Shown: positions 53,832 to 64,000 of the stretch, piece after piece | How positions within the stretch are numbered: position 1 is the first letter of the stretch | Layout of the letters: every line of letters starts with the position of its first letter | DNA from: Pseudomonas sp. MYb60 | GTDB taxonomy: Bacteria; Pseudomonadota; Gammaproteobacteria; Pseudomonadales; Pseudomonadaceae | Direction: 5' to 3' | NCBI RefSeq assembly: GCF_002979555.1 | Contig: NZ_PCOZ01000001.1 | Location: 310,001-374,000, forward strand | DNA: 64,000 nucleotides | Made by a program: the position numbers and the translations under genes | Notes under the pieces: model-generated | What the model was told of the DNA's origin: nothing | Seen by the model: only the letters and a program-made list of their open reading frames with translations | Databases searched by the model: none

Positions 53832-55729
53832 GTGGACTCGGCTGTTTGAGCGCCCGCCAGCGGCAGGCACAAGACAAAGGCAGTACCACCACCGGCCGGG
53901 TGCTCCACGGCGAGGGTGCCGCCGGTGGCCGCCGCGAGGCTGGCGGACAGGGTCAGGCCGAGGCCCAGGCCTTGTTCACCGGGCTTGGTGGTGAAGAACG
54001 GTTCGAATAAATGCTTGCGGGCCTCGGGGTCGATGCCGTGGCCGTTGTCACGCACGTACAGGCGGTACTTGCCCTCGCTGCTGCTGCCTTCGAGCCACAA
54101 TTCGGGGGCTGGCTGGGCGTGCATGGCGTCGAGGGCGTTGCCGATCAGGTTGACCAGAATCTGCTCCAGGCGTGTCTGGTCGATCTGCAGTTGGGCCGGG
54201 GAAAAGTCGCGATGCACGTGCAGCGGCAGGCTTTCCATACGTGCCGCAAGCACCTGGAAGGCCGCATCCACCGCATTCGGCAGGCTGGCTTCGCCCTGGT
54301 CGTCACCGCGTCGGGCAAAGGAGCGCAGGCTGGCGGTGATGCGGCCCATGCGGTCGATCAATTCGTTGATGGTCTTGAGGTTGGCGCTGGCGGTGTCCAG
54401 GGCGCCGCGCTCGAGGAAACGCACGGTGTTGCCGGACAGGGTGCGCAGCGCGGCCAGGGGTTGGTTCAGTTCATGGGCGATGCTGGTGGACATCTGGCCG
54501 ATGGCCGCCAGTTTGCCGGCCTGCACCAATTCGTCCTGGGCGCGGCGCAGGGTTTCTTCGGCCTGGCGCCGCTCGCGGATCTGGCCCTTGAGGCGTTCGT
54601 TGCTGGCGCGCAGGTCGGCGGTGCGTTCGGCAATCCGACGCTCCAGCTGGCTGTTGGCTTCCTGCAAGGCTTCGCGTGCGGCGAGGCGGGTAGCGATGAC
54701 CTTGCGCCGCTCATTCCAGGCGATCAACAGGAACGCCACCAGGCCAAACGCGACGGCCACCAGGATGCCTTGGTTGATCGCCGCGCGGCGCAGCTCGTTG
54801 AGCGGGGTGAGCAGGGTGAAGTGCCACGGCGTGTCGTTGAGCGGTCGGGTTTGCGCCAGGTAACTGACGGCGTGTTCGTCGTTGACCACTTCGCTGTTGG
54901 CCGGGAACGTGAGTTTCTCGGTGCCCTCGTCGAGGCGCTCGCGGGCCAGGGGTTCCAGCTCGTTGAGCGTCGCCCAGTAGTATTGCAGGCTGTGGGCCAG
55001 GCGGTCCTTGGTGTCATCGCTGAGCGGGCGGACGGCCTTGAGGCGCCGGGCCGGGTCGCTGGAGAGGATGATGATGCCGTTCTCGTCGCTGACGAAGGCT
55101 TCGAGGCGTGCACGTTGCCAGCGTTCTTCGAGGGCTTCTAGGCGCACCTTGACCACCGCCACGCCGATGATCTTGCCGTGTTCTTCCAGGCCATGGGCCA
55201 GGTAGTAGCCGGGTTCGCCGTTGGTGCTGCCGATGCCATAGAAACGCCCGGGCTGTCCGCGCACGGCGTTCTGGAAATAGGCGCGGAAGGACAGGTCTTC
55301 GCCCTGATAACTGTCGGCATCGCGCCAGTTACTGGTGGCGAGCACGCGGCCGGTGGTGTCCATCACGTAGATGGCCCGACTGCGACTGCGTCGGTTCAGG
55401 CCTTCGAGGTAATCGTTGACGGTCTTGCGGGTTTCTTGCGTCGGGTTGGCCAGCAACGTGGACACGCTGGACTCCAGTTCCAACAGGCTGGGCAGGTAGG
55501 TGTATTTGCTCAGCTCGCTTTCGACTGTGCGGGCATGCAATTCGAGCTGGCGTTCACCGGTATCACTGAGGGTGCGGATGCCGTAATGCTCACTGATCCA
55601 GAAGCCGATATAACCCAGGCCGATCATCAGGGCGATGATCAACGGCGGCAGGAACAGTTGGCGAATCAGACGAGGCTTCACGGCAAGTGATGGCGGTGCG
55701 GCGCGAAATTGGGTGGGGTCGCATTTCAT
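53828..55729 (-). CDS. aauS: Sensor histidine kinase for acidic amino acids, AauS
   Basis: 633 residues. A membrane helix at about 22-45, a DctB-type double-Cache periplasmic domain (to about 305; GIGSTNGEPGYYLAHGLEEHGKI), a second helix, a coiled-coil linker (ANSQLERRIAERTADLRASN), and the kinase core: H-box SIAHELNQPLAALRTLSG, N-box LNLIGNALDAMH-like, DNGHGID and GLGLGLTLS. It senses glutamate or aspartate-type ligands in the periplasm and phosphorylates AauR. An ATG at 55729 is preferred to the GTG one codon earlier. Confidence 0.87.
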   Translation of the reverse strand: MKCDPTQFRAAPPSLAVKPRLIRQLFLPPLIIALMIGLGYIGFWISEHYGIRTLSDTGERQLELHARTVESELSKYTYLPSLLELESSVSTLLANPTQETRKTVNDYLEGLNRRSRSRAIYVMDTTGRVLATSNWRDADSYQGEDLSFRAYFQNAVRGQPGRFYGIGSTNGEPGYYLAHGLEEHGKIIGVAVVKVRLEALEERWQRARLEAFVSDENGIIILSSDPARRLKAVRPLSDDTKDRLAHSLQYYWATLNELEPLARERLDEGTEKLTFPANSEVVNDEHAVSYLAQTRPLNDTPWHFTLLTPLNELRRAAINQGILVAVAFGLVAFLLIAWNERRKVIATRLAAREALQEANSQLERRIAERTADLRASNERLKGQIRERRQAEETLRRAQDELVQAGKLAAIGQMSTSIAHELNQPLAALRTLSGNTVRFLERGALDTASANLKTINELIDRMGRITASLRSFARRGDDQGEASLPNAVDAAFQVLAARMESLPLHVHRDFSPAQLQIDQTRLEQILVNLIGNALDAMHAQPAPELWLEGSSSEGKYRLYVRDNGHGIDPEARKHLFEPFFTTKPGEQGLGLGLTLSASLAAATGGTLAVEHPAGGGTAFVLCLPLAGAQTAEST

Positions 55730-55816
55730 CACAGATGCCTTGGGTCAACCAGAGCTTGCTAGCCTGCGCGCCCCTCCCACATGGGCCCTGTTTCTGCAGG
55801 AGGAGCTGTGTAGTGC

Positions 55817-56551
55817 TTAGTGCTGCAGGATTTTCTCAAGGAAGTGCTGCGCGCGTTCGGAGCGGGCGCTGATGTCGCCGAAGAACTCTTCTTTCGGGCA
55901 GTCTTCGATGATCTTGCCGGCGTCCATGAAGATGACGCGGTCGGCCACTTTGCGGGCGAAGCCCATTTCGTGGGTCACGCACATCATGGTCATGCCTTCC
56001 TGGGCCAGTTGCACCATCACGTCGAGCACTTCGTTGACCATTTCCGGATCGAGGGCCGAAGTGGGTTCGTCGAACAGCATGACGATCGGGTCCATGGCCA
56101 GCGCGCGGGCAATCGCCACACGTTGCTGCTGGCCGCCGGAGAGTTGGCCCGGGTGCTTGTGGGCGTGTGCCGACAGGCCGACGCGCTCCAGCAGTTGCAG
56201 GCCTTTCTTGGTGGCCTCTTCCTTGCTGCGGCCGAGCACCTTGATCTGCGCGATGGTCAGGTTTTCGGTGATGGTCAGGTGCGGGAACAGTTCGAAGTGC
56301 TGGAACACCATGCCCACGCGCGAACGCAGTTTCGGCAGGTTGGTCTTCGGGTCGGCGATGGAGGTGCCGTCGACCACGATGTCACCCTTCTGGAACGGTT
56401 CCAGTGCGTTGACACACTTGATCAGGGTGGACTTGCCCGAGCCCGAAGGCCCGCACACCACGATCACTTCGCCTTTTTTGACATCGGTGGTGCAATCGGT
56501 CAGCACCTGGAAGTCGCCATACCACTTGTTGATGTTCTTGATAGAGATCAT
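55817..56551 (-). CDS. aatP: Acidic amino acid ABC transporter ATPase, AatP
   Basis: 244 residues. Walker [10 protein letters not shown] (about 32-40), Q-loop region [13 protein letters not shown], signature [15 protein letters not shown] (about 134), Walker [14 protein letters not shown] and H-loop [16 protein letters not shown] are complete. It powers uptake of glutamate, glutamine, aspartate and asparagine by the aatJQMP system. Start overlaps the aatM stop (ATGA). Confidence 0.95.
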   Translation of the reverse strand: MISIKNINKWYGDFQVLTDCTTDVKKGEVIVVCGPSGSGKSTLIKCVNALEPFQKGDIVVDGTSIADPKTNLPKLRSRVGMVFQHFELFPHLTITENLTIAQIKVLGRSKEEATKKGLQLLERVGLSAHAHKHPGQLSGGQQQRVAIARALAMDPIVMLFDEPTSALDPEMVNEVLDVMVQLAQEGMTMMCVTHEMGFARKVADRVIFMDAGKIIEDCPKEEFFGDISARSERAQHFLEKILQH

Positions 56552-57219
56552 ACGGCAAACCTTTTTTGCAGACGCTTGACCAGCAGCGAGGCGGAAAAGC
56601 TGATGATGAAGTAGACGACACCGGCGAAGATCAGGAACTCATTGGAGCGGCCGATGATGTCGCCGTTGGAGCGGGCGGAGTTGAGGAAGTCCACCAGGCC
56701 CACGGTGTAGACCAGCGAGGTGTCCTGGAACAGGATGATCGACTGTTGCAGCAGCAACGGGGTCATCTTGCGGAACGCCTGGGGCAGGATGATCAGGCGC
56801 ATGGTCTGGCCATAGGTCATGCCCATCGCCTGCGCCGCACCCATCTGGCCCTTGGGAATCGACTGTACGCCGGCCCGCACGATTTCACAGAAGTACGCGG
56901 CTTCGAACATCATGAAGGCCACGACGCAGGAAGTGAACGCGCCGATCGGGGTGTCTTCGCCGGTGATCCAGCGCAGCACGAAAGGCACCGCCAGATAGAA
57001 CCAGGTGATCACCAGCAGCAGCGGAATCGAGCGGAAGTAGTTCACGTAGGCGCCGGCCACGCGGGACAGCAGCTTGCTGGACGACAGGCGCATCAGCGCC
57101 AGGATCGTACCGAGCGCAATGCCGCCGACCACGCCCATGACCATCAACTGCAAGGTCATGACCATGCCGTTCCACAGGCCAGGGATAGCGGGGATGATAC
57201 CGCTGAAATCGAGTTCCAT
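56548..57219 (-). CDS. aatM: Acidic amino acid ABC transporter permease, AatM
   Basis: 223 residues with about five membrane helices. The ABC permease loop is [39 protein letters not shown] (about residues 110-150). GltK-like. Its ATG overlaps the aatQ stop (TAATG), so the two permeases are translated together and form the inner-membrane pore. Confidence 0.94.
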   Translation of the reverse strand: MELDFSGIIPAIPGLWNGMVMTLQLMVMGVVGGIALGTILALMRLSSSKLLSRVAGAYVNYFRSIPLLLVITWFYLAVPFVLRWITGEDTPIGAFTSCVVAFMMFEAAYFCEIVRAGVQSIPKGQMGAAQAMGMTYGQTMRLIILPQAFRKMTPLLLQQSIILFQDTSLVYTVGLVDFLNSARSNGDIIGRSNEFLIFAGVVYFIISFSASLLVKRLQKRFAV

Positions 57220-57965
57220 TATTTACCCCCCACGGAGATCAGGCCGGGCACTGCGACTTTCTTCTCGACCAGGCGCATGAGCAGCATCAGGCTCATGTTC
57301 AGGGTGAAGTAGATCAGCGTGGCCAGGGTGAAGGCTTCAAACAGGTTGGCCGAGAACTCGGCGGTCTGCTTGGTTTGCGCCAGCAATTCCATCAGGCCGA
57401 TCAAGGACGCCACGGAGGAGTTCTTGAAGACGTTGAGGAATTCCGAGGTAAGCGGCGGAATGATGATCCGGTAGGCCTGGGGCAGCAGCACGTTCCAGTA
57501 GATCTGCGGCAGCTTGAAGCCCATGGCCCGCGCGGCGGATTCCTGGCCACGTGGCAGCGCCTGGATGCCGGTACGCACTTGCTCACACACGCGGGCCGCG
57601 GTGAAGAGGCCCAGGCACACGACAACGCTCAGGTAAGCCGAGGTGGTCGGGTTGAGGTCTTGCTTGTACCAGTCCTGCAGGTTTTGCGGCAGCAGGTCGG
57701 GTATCAGGAAGTACCAGATGAACAGCTGCACCAGCAGCGGCACGTTACGAAACAGTTCCACGTAGCAGGTCGCGATGCCCGATACGATGCGGTTGGGCAC
57801 CGTGCGCATGACCCCCAGAATGGAGCCCAGCAGCAAGGCGATGATCCATGCCACGATGGCAATGGCGATGGTCCAGCCCAGGCCAGCGATGTACCAGTCG
57901 AGATAGGTCTCGCTGCCAACGCCGGTGGACTTGAAGAATACGCCCCAGTCCCAGTTGTAATTCAT
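57219..57965 (-). CDS. aatQ: Acidic amino acid ABC transporter permease, AatQ
   Basis: 248 residues, GltJ-like, with the permease loop EQVRTGIQALPRGQESAARAMGFKLPQIYWNVLLPQAYR (about residues 140-180) and FRNVPLLVQLFIWYFLIP. The ATG at 57965 has GGAG about eight bases upstream; an upstream in-frame methionine (57998) is not preferred. It follows aatJ after 193 bases that include a strong hairpin. Confidence 0.94.
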   Translation of the reverse strand: MNYNWDWGVFFKSTGVGSETYLDWYIAGLGWTIAIAIVAWIIALLLGSILGVMRTVPNRIVSGIATCYVELFRNVPLLVQLFIWYFLIPDLLPQNLQDWYKQDLNPTTSAYLSVVVCLGLFTAARVCEQVRTGIQALPRGQESAARAMGFKLPQIYWNVLLPQAYRIIIPPLTSEFLNVFKNSSVASLIGLMELLAQTKQTAEFSANLFEAFTLATLIYFTLNMSLMLLMRLVEKKVAVPGLISVGGK

Positions 57966-58113
57966 TAGGGTCTCCCCTCGAGATCGATCGATGTACAAGC
58001 ACCCGCTTGGGGAAATTCCATTCCCGCCTGACGGTGAACGCCAGGCACACGCGATCGGCTCGAAAACGGCCGGGTCGAGTGTTCCAGATACAGCCAGCAG
58101 GTAGTAACAGACG

Positions 58114-58139
58114 CCTGGGGGAGGGTGGGCTCCCCCAGG
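58114..58139 (-). terminator. Intercistronic hairpin between aatJ and aatQ
   Basis: CCTGGGGGAG and CTCCCCCAGG form a perfect ten-base stem with a six-base loop, 20 bases past the aatJ stop. No long T run. Such elements after binding-protein genes lower expression of downstream permease genes or protect the upstream message. Confidence 0.65.
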
Positions 58140-58158
58140 AGGTAAGGTTAGATCAGTG

Positions 58159-59085
58159 TCAGATTTTTACGTCAGGCGCTGGCTTGTCGCTTGGGTTGGC
58201 GATCAGCTCTTTAACCTTGTCACTCATCGGGAAGTTCAGGTTCAGGCCTTTAGGTGGAATCGGGCTCTCGAACCACTTGCTGTAGATCTTGTTGATTTCA
58301 CCGGACTTGTACAGGGCGGTGATGGCGCCATCCACGGCTTTCTTGAAGTCCGGATCGCCTTTGCGAACCATGCACGCGTAGGCTTCGAAGGACTGTGGAG
58401 TACCGGTGATGACCCAATCATCCGGCTTCTTGGCCTTGGCTTCTTCACCGGCCAGCAGGGCGTCGTCCATCATGAACGCAACGGCACGGCCGCTTTCGAG
58501 CATCTGGAAGGATTCGCCGTGGTCTTTGGCGGAGATGACGTTCATGCCCATCTGCTTGTCGGCGTTCATCGCTTTGATGATGCGCTCGGACGTGGTGCCC
58601 GCAGTGGTCACGACGTTCTTGCCTTTGAGGTCGGCAAAGTCGGTGTAGGACGGCTTGCCTTCCTTGTCTTTCTTGACCAGCAGGCGGGTGCCGATTTCGA
58701 AGATGTTGACGGTGAAGTCGACTTGTTGGGCGCGCTCGGCGTTGTTGGTGGTGGAGCCGCACTCAAGGTCCGCAGTGCCGTTCTGGATCAGCGGGATACG
58801 GGTTTGCGAGGTGACCAGGTTGTACTTGGTCTTCAGGTCGGGCTTGTTCAGGTCTTTTTTCAGCTGCTCGACGACCGCTACCTGGATGTCGTGGGAGTAG
58901 CCAACGGGTTTGCCCGAACCGTCCGCAATGTAGGAAAACGGAATGGAGCTGTCGCGGTGAGCGAGAGTGATGGTGCCGGAGTCGTTGATCTTTTTCAGCG
59001 TGCCGGTGAGTTCGGCGGCGAAAACTGGAGTGCTGATCAGAGCAGCAGCGATAGCTGCGCCCAGGATATGGGGAACGATGCGCAT
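58159..59085 (-). CDS. aatJ: Acidic amino acid ABC transporter substrate-binding protein, AatJ
   Basis: 308 residues with a signal peptide (MRIVPHILGAAIAAALISTPVFA). The mature protein has the family-3 solute-binding pattern: TITLAHRDSSIPFSY, VGYSHDIQVAVVEQLKK, LECGSTTNNAERAQQVDF and NVVTTAGTTSERI. It captures glutamate or aspartate in the periplasm for the aatQMP complex. AGGAAG upstream of the AUG at 59085; earlier in-frame methionines would mask the signal peptide. Expression is driven from a sigma54 promoter 113 bases upstream. Confidence 0.94.
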   Translation of the reverse strand: MRIVPHILGAAIAAALISTPVFAAELTGTLKKINDSGTITLAHRDSSIPFSYIADGSGKPVGYSHDIQVAVVEQLKKDLNKPDLKTKYNLVTSQTRIPLIQNGTADLECGSTTNNAERAQQVDFTVNIFEIGTRLLVKKDKEGKPSYTDFADLKGKNVVTTAGTTSERIIKAMNADKQMGMNVISAKDHGESFQMLESGRAVAFMMDDALLAGEEAKAKKPDDWVITGTPQSFEAYACMVRKGDPDFKKAVDGAITALYKSGEINKIYSKWFESPIPPKGLNLNFPMSDKVKELIANPSDKPAPDVKI

Positions 59086-59197
59086 CAATACTTCCTCGAC
59101 ATTTGTTTTTTTTATGAAGCCGGCTAAACGGCTCTCTTGTACAGCGAATGCCCGTAACGGCTCCTGAGGCGTCTCAGGCAATCGTCCAAGAGTGTAG

Positions 59198-59213
59198 AGC
59201 ATGAGTCGTGCCA
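59198..59213 (-). promoter_or_regulatory. Sigma54 promoter of aatJQMP
   Basis: The minus strand reads TGGCACGACTCATGCT: a perfect TGGCACG -24 element and GC at -12 with ten bases between GG and GC. It lies 113 bases before aatJ and downstream of the AauR-type sites. Confidence 0.9.
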
Positions 59214-59289
59214 GACCCGAAACAAAAGGTTAAGTATATGATTTATATGAAGATTAACTTTGTATGACGGATTTTTGAGGTTCGTTGGG

Positions 59290-59303
59290 TACGGCAATCC
59301 GAA
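59290..59303. promoter_or_regulatory. Second AauR-type site
   Basis: TACGGCAATCCGAA matches TTCGG-N4-CCGAA with one mismatch. Its centre is 32 bases (three helical turns) from the perfect site, so two AauR dimers could bind side by side. Confidence 0.6.
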
Positions 59304-59321
59304 TAGTGCAGGTCAATGGCG

Positions 59322-59335
59322 TTCGGAAAACCGAA
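59322..59335. promoter_or_regulatory. AauR binding site (upstream activator sequence)
   Basis: TTCGGAAAACCGAA is a perfect match to the TTCGGNNNNCCGAA motif reported for AauR control in Pseudomonas putida. It lies about 110 bases upstream of the -24 element, the usual distance for sigma54 enhancers. Confidence 0.85.
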
Positions 59336-59350
59336 TGAAAAGGCAGGCAT

Positions 59351-59387
59351 AAAAAAGCCCCTGAACCTTAGGGTGCAGGGGCTTTTT
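59351..59387. terminator. Rho-independent terminator after glpD
   Basis: AAAAAAGCCCCTG and CAGGGGCTTTTT arms flank a 12-base loop, 14 bases past the glpD stop. It terminates minus-strand glpD transcription and insulates the aat promoter. Confidence 0.88.
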
Positions 59388-59400
59388 CAGGATTTAACCG

Positions 59401-60939
59401 TCAGGCCGCTTCAATCTTGCCGCGATTCTGCTCAACCTTGGACAGGTAGCGTCGCACATTGTCTTGTTCTTCAAGCGTGGTGAACAAACCCAGCTTGGTA
59501 CGGCGCCACAAAACGTCCTGCGGCTGAGTGACCCACTCTTCGGCACAGAGGTAGTCGACCTCGCGGGTGTACAGGCCGCCACCCAAGTGCTCGCCCAGGT
59601 CGGCAAGCGTCTGCACGCCCTCCAGCAAGCGCCAGGTGCGGCTGCCATAGGTGGTGGACCAGCGACGGGCGATTTCGCTCGGTACCCAGTCGAATGTGTT
59701 GCGGATAGCGTCGGCCAGGGCTTCTGGCGTGGTCATGTCTTCGCCGCCGGGCAAGCTGGCCTTGGCAGTCCAGCTCGGGCGCATCTGAGTGAAGTACGGC
59801 GCCAGTTGGGCCATCGCCGATTCGGCGAGCTTGCGATAAGTAGTCAGCTTGCCGCCGAATACCGACAGGATCGGCGCTTCGCCACTGCCGCCGGACAGCG
59901 CCAGGGTGTAGTCGCGGGTAATGGCCGACGGGTTATCCGATTCATCGTTGCACAGCGGGCGCACACCGGAGTAGGTGTGGACGATGTCGTCGCGGCTCAC
60001 TTGTTTCTTGAAGTGCGCGTTAACCACTTTAAGCATGTAGTCGGTTTCACCTTCGGTGATCGCAACCTTCGCCGGGTCGCCGGTGTATTCGCGGTCGGTG
60101 GTGCCGATGATGGTCAGGTGATTCAAGTACGGAATGGTGAAGACGATGCGCTGGTCTTCGTTCTGCAGAATGTGCGCATGCGCGCCTTCGTACAGTTTTG
60201 GCACAATCAGGTGGCTGCCCTGGATCAGGCGGATGCCGTAAGGCGAATCCAACTTCAGGTCGTCCTTGATGAACTTGGCGACCCACGGGCCGGCTGCGTT
60301 CACCAGTGCACGGGCACGGATCGAGAACAGGCTGCCATCGGCCCGCTCCATGTTCATTTCCCACAGGCCCTTGCTGCGGTGGGCGCTGATGCAACGGGTC
60401 TGGGTGTGAATGTGCGCGCCTTTTTCGCGAGCGGCCATGGCGTTCAGCACCACGAGACGGGCGTCATCGACCCAGCAGTCGGAGTACTCGAAGCCTTTGG
60501 TGATTTCGCTTTTCAACGGGCTCTCAGGGCCGAACTTGAGGCTTTTCGAACCGGCCAGCTTCTCGCGCTTGCCAAGGTGGTCGTACAGGAAAAGGCCTGC
60601 GCGGATCATCCACGCGGGACGCAGGTGCGGACGGTGCGGCAACACAAAGCGCATCTGCTTGACGATGTGCGGGGCCTTGGCCAGCAGCACTTCGCGTTCG
60701 GCGAGGGCTTCGCGGACCAGGCGGAATTCGTAATGTTCGAGGTAACGCAGGCCACCGTGGATCAGCTTGCTGCTGGCGGACGAGGTGTGACTGGCCAGGT
60801 CGTCCTTTTCGCAAAGGAATACCGACAAACCGCGCCCGGCTGCGTCTGCTGCAATGCCGACGCCATTGATCCCGCCGCCGATAACGGCCACGTCATAGAC
60901 TTCGGCAAGCGGTGGAGCAGGCAAGGTGGAAGGGTTCAT
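59401..60939 (-). CDS. glpD: Aerobic glycerol-3-phosphate dehydrogenase
   Basis: 512 residues. The FAD-binding start is YDVAVIGGGINGVGIAADAAGRG (about 15-37), followed by DDLASHTSSASSKLIHGGLRYLE, the GlpD signature, and the conserved GTTDREYTGDP and DYTLALSG segments. It oxidises glycerol-3-phosphate to DHAP at the inner membrane and feeds electrons to ubiquinone. Length is the family norm. A symmetric GlpR-type operator lies 35 bases upstream. It is the last gene of the glp locus and has its own terminator. Confidence 0.96.
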   Translation of the reverse strand: MNPSTLPAPPLAEVYDVAVIGGGINGVGIAADAAGRGLSVFLCEKDDLASHTSSASSKLIHGGLRYLEHYEFRLVREALAEREVLLAKAPHIVKQMRFVLPHRPHLRPAWMIRAGLFLYDHLGKREKLAGSKSLKFGPESPLKSEITKGFEYSDCWVDDARLVVLNAMAAREKGAHIHTQTRCISAHRSKGLWEMNMERADGSLFSIRARALVNAAGPWVAKFIKDDLKLDSPYGIRLIQGSHLIVPKLYEGAHAHILQNEDQRIVFTIPYLNHLTIIGTTDREYTGDPAKVAITEGETDYMLKVVNAHFKKQVSRDDIVHTYSGVRPLCNDESDNPSAITRDYTLALSGGSGEAPILSVFGGKLTTYRKLAESAMAQLAPYFTQMRPSWTAKASLPGGEDMTTPEALADAIRNTFDWVPSEIARRWSTTYGSRTWRLLEGVQTLADLGEHLGGGLYTREVDYLCAEEWVTQPQDVLWRRTKLGLFTTLEEQDNVRRYLSKVEQNRGKIEAA

Positions 60940-60973
60940 CGGCTGGCCTCGCGATTTATTCGTCTTGGAATTC

Positions 60974-60987
60974 GAACATTAATGTTC
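60974..60987. promoter_or_regulatory. Probable GlpR operator of glpD
   Basis: GAACATTAATGTTC is a perfect 14-base palindrome 35 bases before the glpD start. DeoR-type GlpR operators contain TTCG/CGAA or GAAC/GTTC half-sites of this form, and glpR is the next gene upstream. Confidence 0.55.
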
Positions 60988-61127
60988 ATTTGCGAAAATG
61001 GTAGCTGATAAATGCGCGCGCAGCCAGCCGACTTCGATTGAAAAAACTCATCGAAGGGCCGCGAAAGGAAAATTTGTGAACATTTATGCAGTCCAGCCAT
61101 GGATAACTGGCTGTCAGACAGATCGCT

Positions 61128-61215
61128 ATCGGGGGCAAGCCCCCTCCCACACTGGTCGTGTTCACAATTCAAGATTTGTGAATGCGTTAAAGGTGGGAGG
61201 AGGCTTGCCCCCGAT
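61128..61215. repeat. Inverted pair of REP-like units (BIME-like) between glpR and glpD
   Basis: Two 23-base units (61128-61150 and 61193-61215) are inverted copies of each other with one mismatch. Between them lies a smaller inverted repeat, TTCACAA (61161) and TTGTGAA (61176). The whole could form a large cruciform between glpR and glpD, dampening read-through. Confidence 0.85.
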
Positions 61216-61231
61216 GGCGGCGCTGCAGGCG

Positions 61232-61987
61232 CTACACGACTTCCAGCCGAACCTTGTGCTCATTGAGCAACTGCACCAACGCCGGCACCGGCTGTTGGTC
61301 GGTGACCAGGCAGTCCACCAGGCTGATCGGCCCGAGGCGGATCATGGCATTGCGCCCGAATTTGCTCGAGTCCGCGGCCAGGATCACCTGGCGGGCATTG
61401 GCGATGATCGCCTGTGAAACTCGCACTTCCTGGTAATCGAAATCCAACAGGCTGCCGTCTTCATCGATGCCGCTGATGCCCACCAAGGCAAAATCCACCT
61501 TGAACTGGTTGATGAAGTCCACGCTGGCTTGACCCACCACGCCGCCGTCACGGCGCACATTGCCGCCGGTCAGCAATACATCGAAGTCGTCCTTGGCACT
61601 GAGCATGGTGGCGACGTTGAGGTTGTTGGTGATGATTTTCAGGTGATTGTGATTCAGCAACGCACGGGCGATGGATTCGGTGGTGGTGCCGATATTGATG
61701 AACAACGAGGCGTGATCGGGGATCTGTGCGGCGATGGCTTCGCCGATGCGCTGTTTCTCGTCGCGCATCTGATCGGCGCGCATGGCGTAGGCGGTGTTTT
61801 CGACACTGGAGTCATAGGCCGCGCCGCCGTGGTAGCGGCGCAGCAGATTGGCGTCCGCCAGTTGGTTGATATCGCGGCGGATGGTTTGCGGTGTGACGAC
61901 AAATAGCTGCGCCATTTCCTCGATGCTGACATAGCCGCGTTCGCGGACCAGTTCGAGGATTTGTTGTTGGCGGGGAGGCAGATTCAT
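61232..61987 (-). CDS. glpR: DeoR-family glycerol-3-phosphate regulon repressor
   Basis: 251 residues. The DeoR helix-turn-helix is [40 protein letters not shown] (about 6-45), followed by LLRRYHGGA and the sugar-phosphate-binding domain ([45 protein letters not shown]). It represses glp genes and is released by glycerol-3-phosphate. Placed between glpK and glpD on the same strand, as usual in Pseudomonas. Confidence 0.95.
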   Translation of the reverse strand: MNLPPRQQQILELVRERGYVSIEEMAQLFVVTPQTIRRDINQLADANLLRRYHGGAAYDSSVENTAYAMRADQMRDEKQRIGEAIAAQIPDHASLFINIGTTTESIARALLNHNHLKIITNNLNVATMLSAKDDFDVLLTGGNVRRDGGVVGQASVDFINQFKVDFALVGISGIDEDGSLLDFDYQEVRVSQAIIANARQVILAADSSKFGRNAMIRLGPISLVDCLVTDQQPVPALVQLLNEHKVRLEVV

Positions 61988-62070
61988 GGGGCGTCCTTTG
62001 GGCTGCCATACAAAAGTGGCCCATGATGACGCAGGAATCTGCTCCCTGCCAGTTACAACCCGAGGTTGGC

Positions 62071-63609
<1,539 letters not shown>

Positions 63610-63654
63610 TCAGCCTGGGCCGCAAAAAGGGCAGGTGCGTCCAGGCTGGCGCTA

Positions 63655-64000
63655 TCAGGAAATACGGGTCTTGCCGTTGACAGCCGTGTCAGGTGTTTCT
63701 TCAGCTATAGCAGGTGCGGCGCTCGGCAGATGGCGGGCAATCAGGCCGCGATAGGCCGCGGCCCCGAGGCATGCACCCACGATCGGGCCGAAAATCGGCA
63801 CCAGGAAATAAGGAATGTCGCGACCACCGGTGAAGGCTATTTCACCCCAGCCCGCGAAAAAGGTCATCAGCTTGGGCCCCAGATCCCGCGCCGGGTTCAT
63901 CGCGAAGCCGGTGAGCGGGCCCATGGCGCTGCCGATCACGGCGATCAGCAAACCGATCAACAGCGGGGCCAATGGGCCGCGCGGCAGGCCGTTGTTGTCA
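63655..64000 (-). CDS. glpF: Glycerol uptake facilitator (aquaglyceroporin), C-terminal part
   Basis: The frame stays open to the window edge, so only the last 114 residues are present. They include the second NPA box with the GlpF-specific aspartate (GFAMNPARDLGPK) and the helices LLIGLLIAVIGSAMGPL and YFLVPIFGPIVGACLGAAAY. It is the first gene of the glpFKRD group and lets glycerol diffuse across the inner membrane. Confidence 0.93.
   Translation of the reverse strand, partial: DNNGLPRGPLAPLLIGLLIAVIGSAMGPLTGFAMNPARDLGPKLMTFFAGWGEIAFTGGRDIPYFLVPIFGPIVGACLGAAAYRGLIARHLPSAAPAIAEETPDTAVNGKTRIS

Larger units (their letters stand above)
59086..59400. other. Regulatory region between aatJ and glpD
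   Basis: These 315 bases hold no gene. In order away from aatJ they contain its leader, a sigma54 promoter, an AT-rich spacer suited to DNA bending, two AauR-type sites, and the glpD terminator. Confidence 0.75.

Noticed and set aside
52494..55729. Annotation of the two-component pair as DctB/DctD
   Set aside because: Sequence is DctB/DctD-like, but the adjacent aatJQMP genes and the TTCGGAAAACCGAA site upstream of aatJ fit AauS/AauR better. No dctA or dctPQM gene is present.
39106..61215. Repeated GTGGGAGG-type units as a CRISPR array
   Set aside because: The copies are scattered between genes, are themselves palindromic and have no regular spacers or cas genes.

Overview
The window is GC-rich bacterial DNA whose gene content and layout point to a Pseudomonas of the fluorescens group. 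The evidence is a PQQ-dependent glucose dehydrogenase, the glpFKRD glycerol locus, an aat-type acidic amino acid ABC transporter with its own sigma54 two-component system, glpM, and several copies of a short GTGGGAGGGGGCAAGCC-type palindromic repeat between genes. No rRNA, tRNA, CRISPR array, insertion sequence or phage gene was seen.

Left part (1-13.7 kb): the tail of an EAL-domain phosphodiesterase; gcd; a ZnuD-like TonB receptor with a Zur-type operator; a VF530-family protein and a Pr6Pr membrane protein; a ferric-siderophore reductase plus PadR regulator pair like E. coli YqjH/YqjI with a perfect palindrome in front; then a five-gene CS1/alternate chaperone-usher fimbrial operon (major pilin, usher, chaperone, second pilin, tip adhesin).

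Middle (13.7-35.8 kb): three very large effector-like genes interleaved with housekeeping genes. Two (about 1609 and 2168 residues) carry leucine-rich repeats and a C-terminal NEL-type E3 ubiquitin ligase domain with the catalytic CxD motif. The third (about 1508 residues) is divergent from the first and resembles the large dermonecrotic-toxin-type proteins of Pseudomonas. Around them lie a divergent class A penicillin-binding protein, a ProY-like amino acid permease and an OpgC-like acyltransferase.

Right-middle (35.8-52.1 kb): an FMN glutamate synthase-like protein; a zinc-free ribosomal protein L31 paralog with a second Zur-type box matching the one at the TonB receptor; NUDIX and GNAT proteins; metR; an alpha/beta hydrolase; a FrnE-like DsbA protein; an arginase-fold protein overlapping a pair of small SMR-type transporters; MipA; and a six-gene operon (HAD phosphatase, class III aminotransferase, esterase, FemAB-like acyltransferase, histidine kinase, NtrC-type regulator). 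This operon has a sigma54 promoter and a long inverted repeat that looks like its activator site. Its product is unknown to me and it is the best candidate here for an undescribed pathway.

Right end (52.1-64 kb, all minus strand): aatJQMP, aauS, aauR and glpM, with a sigma54 promoter and a perfect TTCGG-N4-CCGAA activator site upstream of aatJ; then the glpF (partial), glpK, glpR, glpD glycerol catabolic genes.
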